Shown here: positions 53,633 through 63,388 of the stretch, piece by piece
Numbering within the stretch: position 1 is the first letter of the stretch
Layout: each line of letters begins with the position of its first letter
Assembly: GCA_029260215.1 (NCBI GenBank)
Contig: JAJDDQ010000040.1
Span: 1 to 64,000 of the forward strand
Direction of reading: 5' to 3'
Origin: Phycisphaerae bacterium
GTDB taxonomy: Bacteria; Planctomycetota; Phycisphaerae; UBA1845
DNA: 64,000 nt
Translations under genes and position numbers: made by a program
The notes under the pieces: generated by a model
Databases searched by the model: none
The model's input: the letters and a program-made list of their open reading frames with translations, nothing else
What the model was told of the DNA's origin: nothing

Positions 53633-55132
53633 TCAGGATGTGATGAAATCCAGCAAATCGTCGATCGCGATGTTCGCAAACGTCGTAGCGGAGTCCGAAA
53701 CAGCGTAGGGGATGAGCAGTTGGCCGTTGTGCCTCAACGCCCCGCACGTGTACACGACGTTGGGGACGTACCCCTCGCGCTCTTTCTCGTTTGGCTCGAT
53801 GAGCGGCCGGGAGGCCGACGCGATGATCTTCGACGGATTGTCAAGGTCGAGCAGCATCGCACCGATGCAGTACCGTCGCATCGGCCCCACGCCGTGCGTC
53901 AGCAGAATCCAGCCGTGCTCAGTTTCGATGGGCGACCCGCAATTGCCGATCTGAATAATCTCCCAGGGTTGCTCCGGGCCTCTCAGCTTCGTGGCATCAT
54001 TCCAGAAGCGCACGTTGCTTGAACGCATGAGGAAGAGGTTTTCATTGTCCAATCGCCCGATCATCATGAACTTGCCGCCGACCTTGCGCGGGAACAACGC
54101 CATGCCCTTATTCTGCACGCACTTGCCGTTCATGGTCATGATGTGAAAACGGCGAAAATCCTTGGTCGTGAGAATCTGCGGGAGAATATGGAAACCGTTG
54201 TAGGCAGTATACGTGCCGTAGTAGGTCACGCTCCCGTCGTCGTCGACGAAACGCACGAAACGTGCGTCTTCAATGCCCCGGCTTTCATTCTCGGTCACCG
54301 GGAAAATCACCATTTCCGAAATGGGACAGTCCGTGGGATAGCTCAATTGATAATTCGAGTGGGCAAGCCAGATCATGCTCTCAGCCGCGTCCTCGAAATC
54401 CGTATCTCCGGTCACCCCCTGACGCAGTTCCGCGACGACGTGTTGCAGATCGATGGCCGTGAATCGGTCGGGAAGTTCGTCAATGATATGACCAGCCTGC
54501 TCGTTGTAGCCGCCCATTTCAATGAGCTTGAGAAAGAACTGATACTTGTCTTTGATCGCATCCCGGTCGGGCATGACGCTCGCGACGTATGGGCTTAGCT
54601 CTTCAAACGTGATATTGCCCCGTGCGTCCACCACGCCCGTGCGAAACGCGATGGATGAAATGTGCCCTTCGCCGGTCGCGCGCAGGCTTAGTATGAACCG
54701 GCACGCCCCGTCTTCCATACCACTTTGATCCATGTGCGGGACGATCGACGGATTGAACAACGCAGCCGCTTCGATCGCGTATTCCATCGTGAAATACGCA
54801 CCGACGAGCATACGCTGCTGCTCCGTAAGCACGGTGTCGACCGGCGCGATCTGCAGAATCTCCCGCGCACTGCGATCGAATATCCCGACCACATTCCGAT
54901 GCCGGCCCGAGAAATTGCGCATGACCTCATCGAGTTGGCCCGACGCCTGCTCGTGCGACAGGTTCAAAATCCGATCGATGATGCCCCGGATACGCTCGGC
55001 ATCCCCGGGGACGAGAAGGCGCGTAATGACCCGGCGATCGTCGGAGATGAACTGCTCCGTTCGACGCGTCAGTTTCGGCTTGTTATCGGACATCAACTTG
55101 GGATTCTCACACTGCTGAAACATTCGATTCAT
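53633..55132 (-). CDS. GH130-family glycoside phosphorylase/hydrolase
   Basis: 499 residues. A five-bladed propeller of the GH130 (DUF377) type: ESRGIEDARFVRFVDDDG with YYGTYTAYNGF, KGMALFPRKVGGKFMMIGR, GNCGSPIETEHGWILLTHGVG and IASASRPLIEPNEKER. GH130 enzymes act on beta-mannosides, most by phosphorolysis. The N-terminal 100 residues (VITRLLVPGDAERIRGIIDRIL) form the helical extension of the long type. The start ATG 55132 overlaps the stop of the upstream membrane protein; an inner ATG at 55093 is possible. Substrate linkage unknown. Confidence 0.85.
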   Translation of the reverse strand: MNRMFQQCENPKLMSDNKPKLTRRTEQFISDDRRVITRLLVPGDAERIRGIIDRILNLSHEQASGQLDEVMRNFSGRHRNVVGIFDRSAREILQIAPVDTVLTEQQRMLVGAYFTMEYAIEAAALFNPSIVPHMDQSGMEDGACRFILSLRATGEGHISSIAFRTGVVDARGNITFEELSPYVASVMPDRDAIKDKYQFFLKLIEMGGYNEQAGHIIDELPDRFTAIDLQHVVAELRQGVTGDTDFEDAAESMIWLAHSNYQLSYPTDCPISEMVIFPVTENESRGIEDARFVRFVDDDGSVTYYGTYTAYNGFHILPQILTTKDFRRFHIMTMNGKCVQNKGMALFPRKVGGKFMMIGRLDNENLFLMRSSNVRFWNDATKLRGPEQPWEIIQIGNCGSPIETEHGWILLTHGVGPMRRYCIGAMLLDLDNPSKIIASASRPLIEPNEKEREGYVPNVVYTCGALRHNGQLLIPYAVSDSATTFANIAIDDLLDFITS

Positions 55133-55749
55133 ATCGGCAGATCATCGTCGTCGCGCGACGAACGCATCGGATTTTCGGTCGGCCCGACCGCGCCAAGCCA
55201 CATCCCTTCGCCCGCAGCCGCCAATACCAGGAGCGGCAACACCATCAACCCGAACATGTGCCACTTTATCGCCCCTTCAATGCCGCCTGAAAACACCCCT
55301 TGCCCGAGGCACAACCCCAACGCGACAACGATCGCGAGCAGTTCGAGCATGTTCAACGCCAACCCGATCGAAACCCGGGGCGTGCGTGCAGCCGACTCCG
55401 GGAGCGTCATGTCACCAGCCCGACGTCCCAAAAGGTGAAACCCAACGCCCAGCGTGAAGCCCAGTGACGCCACGGCTGCGATCGCGGTTGGTCGCGTCGC
55501 ACCCGCAGCCACCACAATAGCGCAGAGCGTCGCGTTGTTGGCAAGAATCCCCGCGAATCTCGTCAGCCACGACTCGCTCTTTACGAGAGGCAGGACGAAA
55601 AGTTCAACCCATCGGTCGATGAGTCGCACGACCACAAACTTGCCCGACGTCGCCATCGTCCAACCGGCCCACACTCCGACGAGGGCAAGCCCGACCCCGA
55701 AGAACATCGCCGGCAACAGATGGCTGAGCTTTTCGAACAGATCGCTCAT
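55129..55749 (-). CDS. Multi-pass membrane protein, unknown function
   Basis: 206 residues with about five hydrophobic segments (LLPAMFFGVGLALVGVWAGW, ATLCAIVVAAGATRP, AIAAVASLGFTLGVGF, LLAIVVALGLCLGQGVF, MFGLMVLPLLVLAAAG). No family is recognised. It precedes the GH130 gene with a 4-nt ATGA overlap, so the two are made together; an export or sensing role in glycan use is a guess. Confidence 0.65.
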   Translation of the reverse strand: MSDLFEKLSHLLPAMFFGVGLALVGVWAGWTMATSGKFVVVRLIDRWVELFVLPLVKSESWLTRFAGILANNATLCAIVVAAGATRPTAIAAVASLGFTLGVGFHLLGRRAGDMTLPESAARTPRVSIGLALNMLELLAIVVALGLCLGQGVFSGGIEGAIKWHMFGLMVLPLLVLAAAGEGMWLGAVGPTENPMRSSRDDDDLPI

Positions 55750-55812
55750 ATGTAGTTATGGGACCAGCGAACGCGCAGGATCACTCCGCGTGATGTGTGG
55801 TTGTGGAGATTT

Positions 55813-57237
55813 TTATCCAATTCGTTGGCGCCAGGGACCGGTGATGGCCAGCGTCAGGCCGCCTTCCTGAAGATTGACGAACAAGGTCGATCCGTCGGGC
55901 GAAAAGACAGCCCCGGCGAATTCGGAAACATCCGTGGCATTGCGGGCGAACTTGTAGAGCGAACCTTCCGGCGTCACGCCGACCAGATACTGATCGCCCG
56001 TGCCGTCCTCGCAAACGATCAAATCTCCCCACGGTGCCACCGTGAGATTGTCCGCGTTTTCGAGCAGCCCGGGATCGTTCGGCTCCAGAAAAAGCTCCAG
56101 TTGGCCGGGCTTGCTGTCTTCCTTGCCCGTGCCCTCGACCGGGCTTGGTGTGTACTTCCAGATATGCCCAGCCAGCGCTCTGCCGCCGTTGGTGCAGGCG
56201 AAGTAAACCACGCCCCGGCCGTACCACATTCCTTCCGCGCGGGCGAAGCGGGCGGCACCCAACTGATGCATGCGATACCGCAGATCATTCTGAAGGCCAT
56301 GCACATCGTCCACATCCAGCCAGCGCACCGCCAGCGTCTGCCCGACGCGAATGGTCGGCCCCATCGGCTGATCGTGCTCGTCGAACCAGTTGCGCACGTC
56401 AGCTTGTTGCTGATCGCGTATGGCCAGCGCTTGCAGCTTGCCCCCGCGATGCAGGTTCCCGGGTTCTTTCGGAATGAACCGATAGATCACACCGTCGTGC
56501 TGATCCTCGGTCTGGTAAACGATGCCCGTTCTCGGATCGACGGCGACAGCCTCACGTCTGAATCGACCCATCGCCGACAGCGGCACCGGTTTGACCGGAA
56601 GCCCCTCCATCGTGGCGGGAACTTCAAAGGCGTAACCGTGATGCTGTCGGAGACCTTCCTCCGCACGGTACTCGGTTTCCTCACAGGTGATCCACGTGTT
56701 CCACGGCGTGGGGCCGCCAGCGCAATTGTTGATCGTTCCCGCGAGGCTGAGCACCTGCCGCTCAACCTTCTGAGTCTTGGTGTTGAACAGGATATTTGTC
56801 GTGCCCCCGAGGCAGCGAATTTTGTCCTCGCCGATGTCGTAAAAACACTTCGGGTCCAGATTTTTCAACAACTCGTCGTCCGCGCCGAACGGTCCGATGT
56901 CCGCACGAGCCGGGTCGTTTTCGTGGTTGCGTATCAGGATGGTCCTGCCATCCGGGCCGGGGAAGGCAGCCATCCCGTCGGGGTTGCCGGGAACAACAAA
57001 GCAATCGTCCATCGTATCAGAGGCACGGGAGACAACGCGGCAGGAGAATCCCTTGGGCAGATCGAGGATGTTGGCCGGGTCTGAAATCAGACGGCCGAAC
57101 CCGTAGCCGACCTCCGCATCATCGCGGCTGGCGGCCAACGCATCGGTATCGAGCATGCTTCGCAGCCCGGCGAAACCGAGCGAGACAGCCCCTGCGGACT
57201 GAAGGAAATGGCGTCGCGATGGAAATTGTGCGGCCAT
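55813..57237 (-). CDS. PhoX-like secreted phosphatase, Tat-exported
   Basis: 474 residues. Twin-arginine signal SRRHFLQSAGAVSLGFAGL at residues 7-25. Mature part matches the PhoX/DUF839 propeller: LPKGFSCRVVSRASD, DGMAAFPGPDGRTILIRNHEN, GGTTNILFN, NCAGGPTPWNTWITCEET, GRFRREAVAVDPRTGIVYQTED and a C-terminal GRALAGHIWKYTP. PhoX enzymes are Ca/Fe alkaline phosphatases that fold in the cytoplasm. No pho box was searched for. Upstream lies tRNA-Ala. Confidence 0.87.
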   Translation of the reverse strand: MAAQFPSRRHFLQSAGAVSLGFAGLRSMLDTDALAASRDDAEVGYGFGRLISDPANILDLPKGFSCRVVSRASDTMDDCFVVPGNPDGMAAFPGPDGRTILIRNHENDPARADIGPFGADDELLKNLDPKCFYDIGEDKIRCLGGTTNILFNTKTQKVERQVLSLAGTINNCAGGPTPWNTWITCEETEYRAEEGLRQHHGYAFEVPATMEGLPVKPVPLSAMGRFRREAVAVDPRTGIVYQTEDQHDGVIYRFIPKEPGNLHRGGKLQALAIRDQQQADVRNWFDEHDQPMGPTIRVGQTLAVRWLDVDDVHGLQNDLRYRMHQLGAARFARAEGMWYGRGVVYFACTNGGRALAGHIWKYTPSPVEGTGKEDSKPGQLELFLEPNDPGLLENADNLTVAPWGDLIVCEDGTGDQYLVGVTPEGSLYKFARNATDVSEFAGAVFSPDGSTLFVNLQEGGLTLAITGPWRQRIG

Positions 57238-57292
57238 TCCCCGAACTCTCGAGGGAGTTTACTTGCAGGCGATGCAGATCCGTCTGAGAAAA

Positions 57293-57365
<73 letters not shown>

Positions 57366-57429
57366 CTGTTTTCGACTGCGTGCCCTTATAACCGAGCGTG
57401 GCCTGCGAGACAAGATGGATAAGGAAAAC

Positions 57430-58350
57430 TTACCGCCGACGACGCCGGAGCATGACCGTCGCGCCGAGCGAAAGCAGCAGGGCGGTTGTGGGTTCCGGAA
57501 CGCTGGACGGAATCGTGCCCGGTGTGATGTCGAGTGCGTCGGCGCTGACGAAACTCGTATCCGGCACGTCGTCGCCCAGCAGGTTGGCGAAAAAAGCGAC
57601 GGCTGACAGGCGGGTCAGCTCGTCCTCGTTCAGCTTCCCGCCCGCGTCGACCTTGGCCTGCAATGCGGAGACGATGTCGAATGCCTGCTGCTCGCGAAAA
57701 ACGCGCCCGCTGAATTCCGCGAAGATATTTTCCAAGCCAGCCGCTTCAAAAAACGGGTCCGTAACCGTGGCCAGGAAGTCCGCCACGATGTTGCCTTCAA
57801 GGTCGAGTGGGCCGAGGTCGAAATCGGCGTTGCCCGTCGCGAAATCCTCAAACCGGCCGTCAAGAAACGTCGTCTGACGGTTGGAGGCCTGCAAGCTCAG
57901 ATCGTAGCTTCCGAACTGGTTGATCTTGCCGCGGATGTCGAACAGAAAGTTCCCGACGATCTGCGTACTGTTCGTGCCGCTGTCGAAACTGAACGAGTAA
58001 ACGATAGGCTGAGCAGGGCCAACGGTCGGAACCTGATTCGGGTTAATATTGAACAAGCCGGAACTCAGCGTGAATTCCAGTTCCCGAATCTGTCGCCCGC
58101 CGGTCTCGAACACGAACGACGCAGGCCCGTTCAGGGAGAACTCGAAGTCGCCAAGGTCGATGGTGTTCCCCTGGAAGTTGTTGGCGATGACAGCGATCGA
58201 CGAGTTGGACGTGCCGACATAGGTCGAGTCGGCCGTGAACCCGGCGAACCGGAGCGTCTTGACCAGATCCTCGAACATGCCAGCCCGAAGCGGCGACGCG
58301 ATCAGAACCATCGTGGCCAACGCGAAAACCCATTGTCTGCTGCGATTCAT
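57430..58350 (-). CDS. PEP-CTERM-sorted secreted protein
   Basis: 306 residues with a signal peptide (WVFALATMVLIASPLRAG). The C-terminus SVPEPTTALLLSLGATVML followed by RRRRR is a textbook PEP-CTERM signal: PEP box, hydrophobic helix and basic end. The mature part (FVFETGGRQIRELEFTLSSG, PIVYSFSFDSGTNSTQIVG) has no known enzyme fold. It should be processed by the exosortase at 19601-20500. Confidence 0.88.
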   Translation of the reverse strand: MNRSRQWVFALATMVLIASPLRAGMFEDLVKTLRFAGFTADSTYVGTSNSSIAVIANNFQGNTIDLGDFEFSLNGPASFVFETGGRQIRELEFTLSSGLFNINPNQVPTVGPAQPIVYSFSFDSGTNSTQIVGNFLFDIRGKINQFGSYDLSLQASNRQTTFLDGRFEDFATGNADFDLGPLDLEGNIVADFLATVTDPFFEAAGLENIFAEFSGRVFREQQAFDIVSALQAKVDAGGKLNEDELTRLSAVAFFANLLGDDVPDTSFVSADALDITPGTIPSSVPEPTTALLLSLGATVMLRRRRR

Positions 58351-58474
58351 CCAAACACTCCGAAAGCGAGTTTCCTTCGTTCCATCCCGTCCAGCCTAAA
58401 CCTACGCCCGCCGCCCGCGACACGCAAGCCCGCCGACCCGGAACCAGCGCAACGCCCGGACGGTCCCAACCCAA

Positions 58475-58501
58475 CGAGCCGCGGACTTCAGTCCGCGCGG
58501 A
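58475..58501. repeat. Short palindromic repeat, family D, copy 4
   Basis: CGAGCCGCGGACTTCAGTC followed by CGCGCGGA, in the leader region upstream of the PEP-CTERM gene. Confidence 0.8.
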
Positions 58502-58569
58502 CCCCCGAACAAAAACGATCCGACGTAACAGGTCAGCCGTGTGCAGTGTCGGATGACGAAAAACACCGC

Positions 58570-58800
58570 GAAGGCGAAATGTATTCGTACAAACGTAACG
58601 ATCACCTTCTTCCTCCCCTCCTTACGAAGGAGGGGCCGGGGGAGGTTCTTTGTGCGAAGCGAGACGTTGCTCTGGTCCAGACCCCCCTGTATCCCCCCTT
58701 CGTAAAGGAGGGGAAAATTGTTCCCTGTTGCAAGAAAGGGGCGGAGAATACGCACGCATTGCACATGGCTGACCTGTTACGATCCCACGAACCGCGCCGC
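58570..58800. repeat. Dispersed palindromic repeat, family A, copy 4
   Basis: Reverse orientation to 3055: TTCGTACAAACGTAACGATC, CTCCTTACGAAGGAGGGG hairpin, GTTGCTCTGGTCCAGACC, CCCCCTTCGTAAAGGAGGGG hairpin, TTGTTCCCTGTTGCAAG, and TACGCACGCATTGCACATGG. The last module repeats in part near 58530. No gene in 58351-59212. Confidence 0.8.
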
Positions 58801-59212
58801 CTCAGCCCATCCACACCCCAATCACCGACCACGAAACGCCACCGCCCATGCAGCCGAGCGCCACACCATGTTATCGACGATTCGCAGCGATTCCTACGCT
58901 TTCCCGCCCAATTCGACTGACCCAATAACCCCAGCCCCACCTGCCGCCTGTGCGGAGCGTTTTTCCAGCGTTTCGCGAACGTAAAGGCAGGTTTCAGTCG
59001 AAACACCGCGTCCGCAAGCGACACTCCGGTCGCGCCACCGTTGCACTTTTTCGGACGACATTCCGAGAACGCGATCCAATCACGAGAGTCGACAAGCCGG
59101 CCCGGTGGATAGACGCGAATCGTGGCGGTGGGGCGTCTCGATTGAGTCGAGCGGTTGGATTGGATACGATGGAAGGCGTGTAATGTGACAACTGAAAAAG
59201 TATACCTGCTGG

Positions 59213-60619
59213 ATGGAGTCAGTCATGCACGCCTTAACGCACGTCGCAGTTTTGTTAAGCACCGCGTTTGTTGCCGCACAGCAGCCTGACGCAGACAAGC
59301 GGGATGCCGATCCATCGCAGGTCATGCAGCACGCGCGGACGCTTGCCGGGAACGGTCAGCACGAGGAGGCCTTGGCAGAACTCCTGTGGTGCTTCGATTA
59401 TGGTGCCAAAGAAAATCCCGCCTTTGTAGGAGTACGTCTTTCGTTCCTTCCAGTGCAGATCGCGGAGCTTGGCAAAAAGTACCCGCCGGCGTTGGACGCG
59501 CTTCGCGAACGGCGAGACACCGCCGAACAACGGGCGGCAAAAACGAAGGGCACGAACCGTTACATGATGGACGTGATGGAATTGGCCGCTCTTGATCACT
59601 ACCTTGGAAATGACGCGGCCAACCTTGAACTTTACGATGAGTTGAAGAGTGAATCGCCCGACTCGCCGATCCTGAAATTCCTGGGCCACCATGTCGTGGA
59701 TGAGCTCATCAAGGCGGGCCGTGAGGACGAAGCCCGAGAGGTCGGTGCGGCCAAGAACAAATCAAGGCGGGCTGTTCGCAAGCCGGTGGATATTGAGCGG
59801 GCCTGGCCGCGTGACGCATCGACCCGGCTGATTGTCGACTCCGCCATCCGGCCAACAACAGCCTATGCACTGGACAGCGTACAGTATGAGCAGGAGTTGT
59901 CCGCCAGCCGAAGTGAGGAAGAAAGGCTGAGCGTGCTCAAGCGGCGATGGGATGCGGTTGTTCTCGCTGCGACTTACTGTGACGTGGTCACAAGTGCGTG
60001 GTTTCATCAATCGGTTCAAAATTGGCAAAGTGGATGGCTGATTACAGGAACATGGACAGTTCGGGCGGATGGCGACCTGAATGCTTCGCACGACGCATTG
60101 AGTAAGGCCACTTTCTTGGTGACCGGAGATTGCGAGGCGGATGTTTCTGTTACCGAAAATGGAATAGTCCACATTTATGGTGACCTCAGATCGACCCTCA
60201 CGATATCGGGACAAAGCGAGGTCGTCATCGGCGGGGACATAACCGAGGACGCAGTCATTGAAGGAGACGGCATCCTGCGTGTGTTCGTCGGTGGCAACAT
60301 GGACGGCCGGATCGTGAGCAAGGGCGGCGCGATGTTGTGGATTAACGGCGATGTATCCGGAAGCGTTCACACAGGCCGTCCGATCACGAAACTCCACGTC
60401 ATTGGAGATTTCTTTGGGCAGTTAATGCCGTCGAATGTCGCTCACCTCGCATACCTTGACGTGCGGGGTGCTATGGCTTCCGAGCTGGTGGCGAAAACGG
60501 CTGGGTATGGCTGGTCTGAATTCAACGCATCGATAGGGATAAGCGACGTGTCTCCCGGGCTTTACACCAAGAATCGAATGTCGAGCGCACGTTGGGTCGT
60601 TCATGCCAATCAACCATGA
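59213..60619 (+). CDS. Secreted hypothetical protein with beta-helix-like C-terminus
   Basis: 468 residues with a probable signal peptide (HVAVLLSTAFVAAQQ). The first part (VMQHARTLAGNGQHEEALAE) looks like a tetratricopeptide-type helical region. The last 170 residues are short repeating strands (ADVSVTENGIVHIYGDL, STLTISGQSEVVIGGDIT, AVIEGDGILRVFVGGNMDG, RIVSKGGAMLWINGDVSG), a pattern like bactofilin or polymer-forming beta-helix proteins. No catalytic motif. A start five codons in (ATG 59225) is equally possible. Confidence 0.65.
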   Translation: MESVMHALTHVAVLLSTAFVAAQQPDADKRDADPSQVMQHARTLAGNGQHEEALAELLWCFDYGAKENPAFVGVRLSFLPVQIAELGKKYPPALDALRERRDTAEQRAAKTKGTNRYMMDVMELAALDHYLGNDAANLELYDELKSESPDSPILKFLGHHVVDELIKAGREDEAREVGAAKNKSRRAVRKPVDIERAWPRDASTRLIVDSAIRPTTAYALDSVQYEQELSASRSEEERLSVLKRRWDAVVLAATYCDVVTSAWFHQSVQNWQSGWLITGTWTVRADGDLNASHDALSKATFLVTGDCEADVSVTENGIVHIYGDLRSTLTISGQSEVVIGGDITEDAVIEGDGILRVFVGGNMDGRIVSKGGAMLWINGDVSGSVHTGRPITKLHVIGDFFGQLMPSNVAHLAYLDVRGAMASELVAKTAGYGWSEFNASIGISDVSPGLYTKNRMSSARWVVHANQP

Positions 60620-60722
60620 GAGCAATAGGTACTTTCAGCGCCACGAGGTGGCAGAGATGCCTCGGACGGCGCGCGTCCTTGACCGCAGGAAGTTCGCGCG
60701 TTCTCAACCCGTTGTGCTTGAA

Positions 60723-60747
60723 CATGCCCGGCGGAAAGCCGGGCATG
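60723..60747. repeat. Hairpin after the hypothetical gene
   Basis: CATGCCCGGC and GCCGGGCATG form a perfect 10-bp stem with a GGAAA loop, about 100 bp after the stop. No T-run follows, so it may be another small palindromic repeat. Confidence 0.7.
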
Positions 60748-60883
60748 CCACCCATGTCTATGGCGCCCGCTGACGACTTCGCGCAGGTCATCGCGAATTC
60801 GCAAATTTATTCATCTACACGGCTTTCGATTCCGTATCCCCTTGCAGAATCGGATTATCCTATGGTCGAGAGAACGTCCCATA

Positions 60884-62725
60884 ATGCGCGTGGTCAAGCG
60901 AATCGCCGAATGGATCGCACGCTATCGCTACCCGCTGATCCCGGCGGTCGCAGCGGTGGTGCTTGCGTTGCCGTCTCTGTTTGTGGGAATCCAAGCCGAC
61001 GACTGGGCGCTGCGGTCGGCTGCGCTGGGGATTGACCCTGTGCCCGGGGTCAGCATCAACCCCTGGCAGCCGTTCATGTTCGAGGGGGACGCCGACACTT
61101 ACCGTGCATTGATGGATCATGGCTGGCTGCCGTGGTGGACCGACTTGCAATGTCGCACGGTTCACATGCGCTTCATCCCGCTGATGACGCATTTTCTCGA
61201 CTTTCGCCTTTGGGACGCGACCCCGATCATCATGCACATCCATTCGCTGCTGTGGTTTGCTGCGGTGGTGTATCTGGCTTGCGTTTTGTATCGCCGGTTG
61301 CTGGGGCCTGCACATCCGGTATGGGTGGTGGGATTGGCTGCCCTGTTGTTCGCCATCGACGAAGCCCACGCGATCCCCGCGTCGTGGTTGGCCAATCGTA
61401 ATTCGCTGGTCGCGGCTGTCTTCGGAATCGCGACGCTCATCTTCTACGACCGCTATCGACGCGACGGCTGGTCCGCCGGAGCGCTGCTCGCACCGGCTGC
61501 GCTGCTGTTGAGCCTGTTGAGCAAAGAGGAAGGAATATGTACGGTCGCCTACCTGTTCGCCTACGCAATGTTCATCGATCGCGCTGCATGGCGAAATCGA
61601 TTGGCTGCGTTGGCTCCTTGCGTGATCGTGGTCGCTGCTTGGCTCGTTGCGTACAAGACACTTGGGTACGGAGCACAGCACACCGACGTGTACTTCGATC
61701 CGTCGGAAAACCCAATCGCGTTTGTACATCAGATTATTCAGAAGGGGCCTGTGTATCTGCTGGGCCAGTTCGGTCTGCCGCCGTCGGACGCGACCACGGC
61801 ATGGTCCGCAGCGGCCTACCGAATTCATTGGTTGTGGGCGGTTATTTACGTTTCGGTCCTTGCGGTCTTTTTGTTCCCGCTGATTAGGCGAGATGCGACC
61901 GCACGGTTCTGGGCCTGTGGCATGCTGTTGTCGGTCATTCCTTCTTGTGCGATTTTTCCGAGCGACCGATTGCTCATGTTTGCCGGTGTCGGCGGTCATG
62001 CTCTTGTGGCGATGTGGTTGGCGGGTGTGTTCAGTTCCGCAGGCTGGTTGCCGAAATCGACGGCGTGGCGACGCGGTGCGCGCTGGACCACGCGCGTGTT
62101 GATTGCGATCCACTTGGTCGTAGCTCCTCTGGGGCTGCTGGCAGGCTCGTACTCGATGCGCCTGGTCGGTGCCATGCTGGACCGAAACTATGAAACGATG
62201 CCCACCGATGCGGCCTTCGCGAACCAGACCGTAGTCTTCGTCAACTCCCGTTCTCAAATGATTGATCGTTGCTTGTTCTTGTCGCGTGAAGCCGTGGGCA
62301 TTCCTGTTCCGAATTACGCCCTAACCTTAGCACCCGCTGCCAGCGGCTCTGTCGTGACGCGCGTGGACGACCGAACGCTGGTCGTCAGACCCGACGGTGG
62401 ATATCTCAAGCCGCTGCGTTGGACGCCGCCGGAGGATCGACCCGCGCCGTGGGTGTCGACGCGCTACATTGGGCAGTTGCTGGACACGCTGACGCGCAGC
62501 GCAAGACATCCGATGCGAATCGGCGAACGCGTGGAATTGTCAACGGCCACCGTAACGATCACCGCGTTGACCGCAGACGGCCGTCCAGCGGAAGCGACGT
62601 TCGTCTTCGCAAAATCGTTGGATGCGGCGTCCTATCGCTGGCTGATGTCGACCTCAGACGGCTATCAGCCGTTTTTCCCCCCACGCGTCGGGGAGACCAA
62701 AAGCGTTCCGTCGGTTTTCGACTAA
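60884..62725 (+). CDS. Polytopic membrane protein, possible glycosyltransferase (GT-C-like)
   Basis: 613 residues with about ten membrane segments. The first loop contains GIQADDWALR, an acidic DD-type motif like that of lipid-linked GT-C glycosyltransferases, then HMRFIPLMTHFLDFRLW, SWLANRNSLVAAVFG and LLSKEEGICTVAYLF. A soluble C-terminal part of about 160 residues follows. Start ATG 60884 is chosen over a TTG at 60842 because the positively charged MRVVKRIAEWIARYR then opens the protein. The stop overlaps the convergent heme oxygenase gene by 4 bp. Function not proven. Confidence 0.65.
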   Translation: MRVVKRIAEWIARYRYPLIPAVAAVVLALPSLFVGIQADDWALRSAALGIDPVPGVSINPWQPFMFEGDADTYRALMDHGWLPWWTDLQCRTVHMRFIPLMTHFLDFRLWDATPIIMHIHSLLWFAAVVYLACVLYRRLLGPAHPVWVVGLAALLFAIDEAHAIPASWLANRNSLVAAVFGIATLIFYDRYRRDGWSAGALLAPAALLLSLLSKEEGICTVAYLFAYAMFIDRAAWRNRLAALAPCVIVVAAWLVAYKTLGYGAQHTDVYFDPSENPIAFVHQIIQKGPVYLLGQFGLPPSDATTAWSAAAYRIHWLWAVIYVSVLAVFLFPLIRRDATARFWACGMLLSVIPSCAIFPSDRLLMFAGVGGHALVAMWLAGVFSSAGWLPKSTAWRRGARWTTRVLIAIHLVVAPLGLLAGSYSMRLVGAMLDRNYETMPTDAAFANQTVVFVNSRSQMIDRCLFLSREAVGIPVPNYALTLAPAASGSVVTRVDDRTLVVRPDGGYLKPLRWTPPEDRPAPWVSTRYIGQLLDTLTRSARHPMRIGERVELSTATVTITALTADGRPAEATFVFAKSLDAASYRWLMSTSDGYQPFFPPRVGETKSVPSVFD

Positions 62726-63354
62726 TCCCCGTGTTGCGTTTCCGGGTTCAGATCATCGCACAGGGCGGTGACGCCCCGGAACATGCGGGCGGCGGCATCG
62801 AGAACGATGGCTGACTCGACGGGAGTCATATTCACCGCGTCCAGAGCGGCGCGATACTCAAGCCACTTCGAGCGTTGATCGTCACCGTAGGGATCGAGAA
62901 AGCGCGTGCCAGCCTCAGTAAGGTTGAAGGCCAGGCGAATGCTGCGGGCGATGTACCGGCTGCCGTTGTTGCTTCCCTCGAGGACATAATGAAACCCCAG
63001 AGCGGCTGCGGGCTGCTCGGCGACGGTCGATTCGATTTCGGCCATGAGTCTTTTCGTGCCTCGCGTGGCCGATCGATCATCGAGGCCGATGTGGTCCAAA
63101 TCCTGTGTCAGGCGAATGGATTGGAAATAGGCCGACTTGATCACGCTGCGGACAGCCGGGTGTTCACTTTGTGCGACGCAGCGTTCAAGCGTGCGATGCA
63201 CGTGGAACATCTGTGCAAGAAAACGCCCGTACGCATGCCGCGTAACTCTTCCAGCTACCAGGGCCGTCTGGAACGGGTGTTTTTCGGCGATATCGTGGAG
63301 GGCTCTGGTGTCGCTCCTGAGCGCGTCGCAAATTCCGGGGGCTGTTTGGATCAT
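62722..63354 (-). CDS. Heme oxygenase-like protein
   Basis: 210 residues, all-helical. The N-terminal ALHDIAEKHPF holds the likely heme-binding His20, followed by HAYGRFLAQMFHVHRTLE and FHYVLEGSNNGSRYIARSI, the pattern of bacterial HO/BphO proteins that cut heme to biliverdin, iron and CO. A Fur-like box 20 bp upstream suggests iron starvation control, so the likely role is iron recovery from heme. A phytochrome partner is not in the window. Confidence 0.8.
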   Translation of the reverse strand: MIQTAPGICDALRSDTRALHDIAEKHPFQTALVAGRVTRHAYGRFLAQMFHVHRTLERCVAQSEHPAVRSVIKSAYFQSIRLTQDLDHIGLDDRSATRGTKRLMAEIESTVAEQPAAALGFHYVLEGSNNGSRYIARSIRLAFNLTEAGTRFLDPYGDDQRSKWLEYRAALDAVNMTPVESAIVLDAAARMFRGVTALCDDLNPETQHGD

Positions 63355-63373
63355 GATGGCCTCCTGATGGTAA

Positions 63374-63388
63374 TGAGAATCAGTCTCA
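63374..63388 (-). promoter_or_regulatory. Fur-box-like operator upstream of heme oxygenase
   Basis: TGAGAATCAGTCTCA is a 7-1-7 inverted repeat matching 11 of the 14 fixed positions of the Fur consensus TGATAATnATTATCA. It lies 20 bp upstream of the heme oxygenase start codon, where it would block transcription when iron is plentiful. Confidence 0.6.

Noticed and set aside
55795-57084. 429-residue plus-strand frame opposite the PhoX-like gene
   Set aside because: Antisense shadow; the minus strand has a Tat signal and full PhoX motifs.
60860-62257. 465-residue minus-strand frame opposite the polytopic membrane protein
   Set aside because: Arg/Gln/His-rich antisense shadow with no recognisable protein features.
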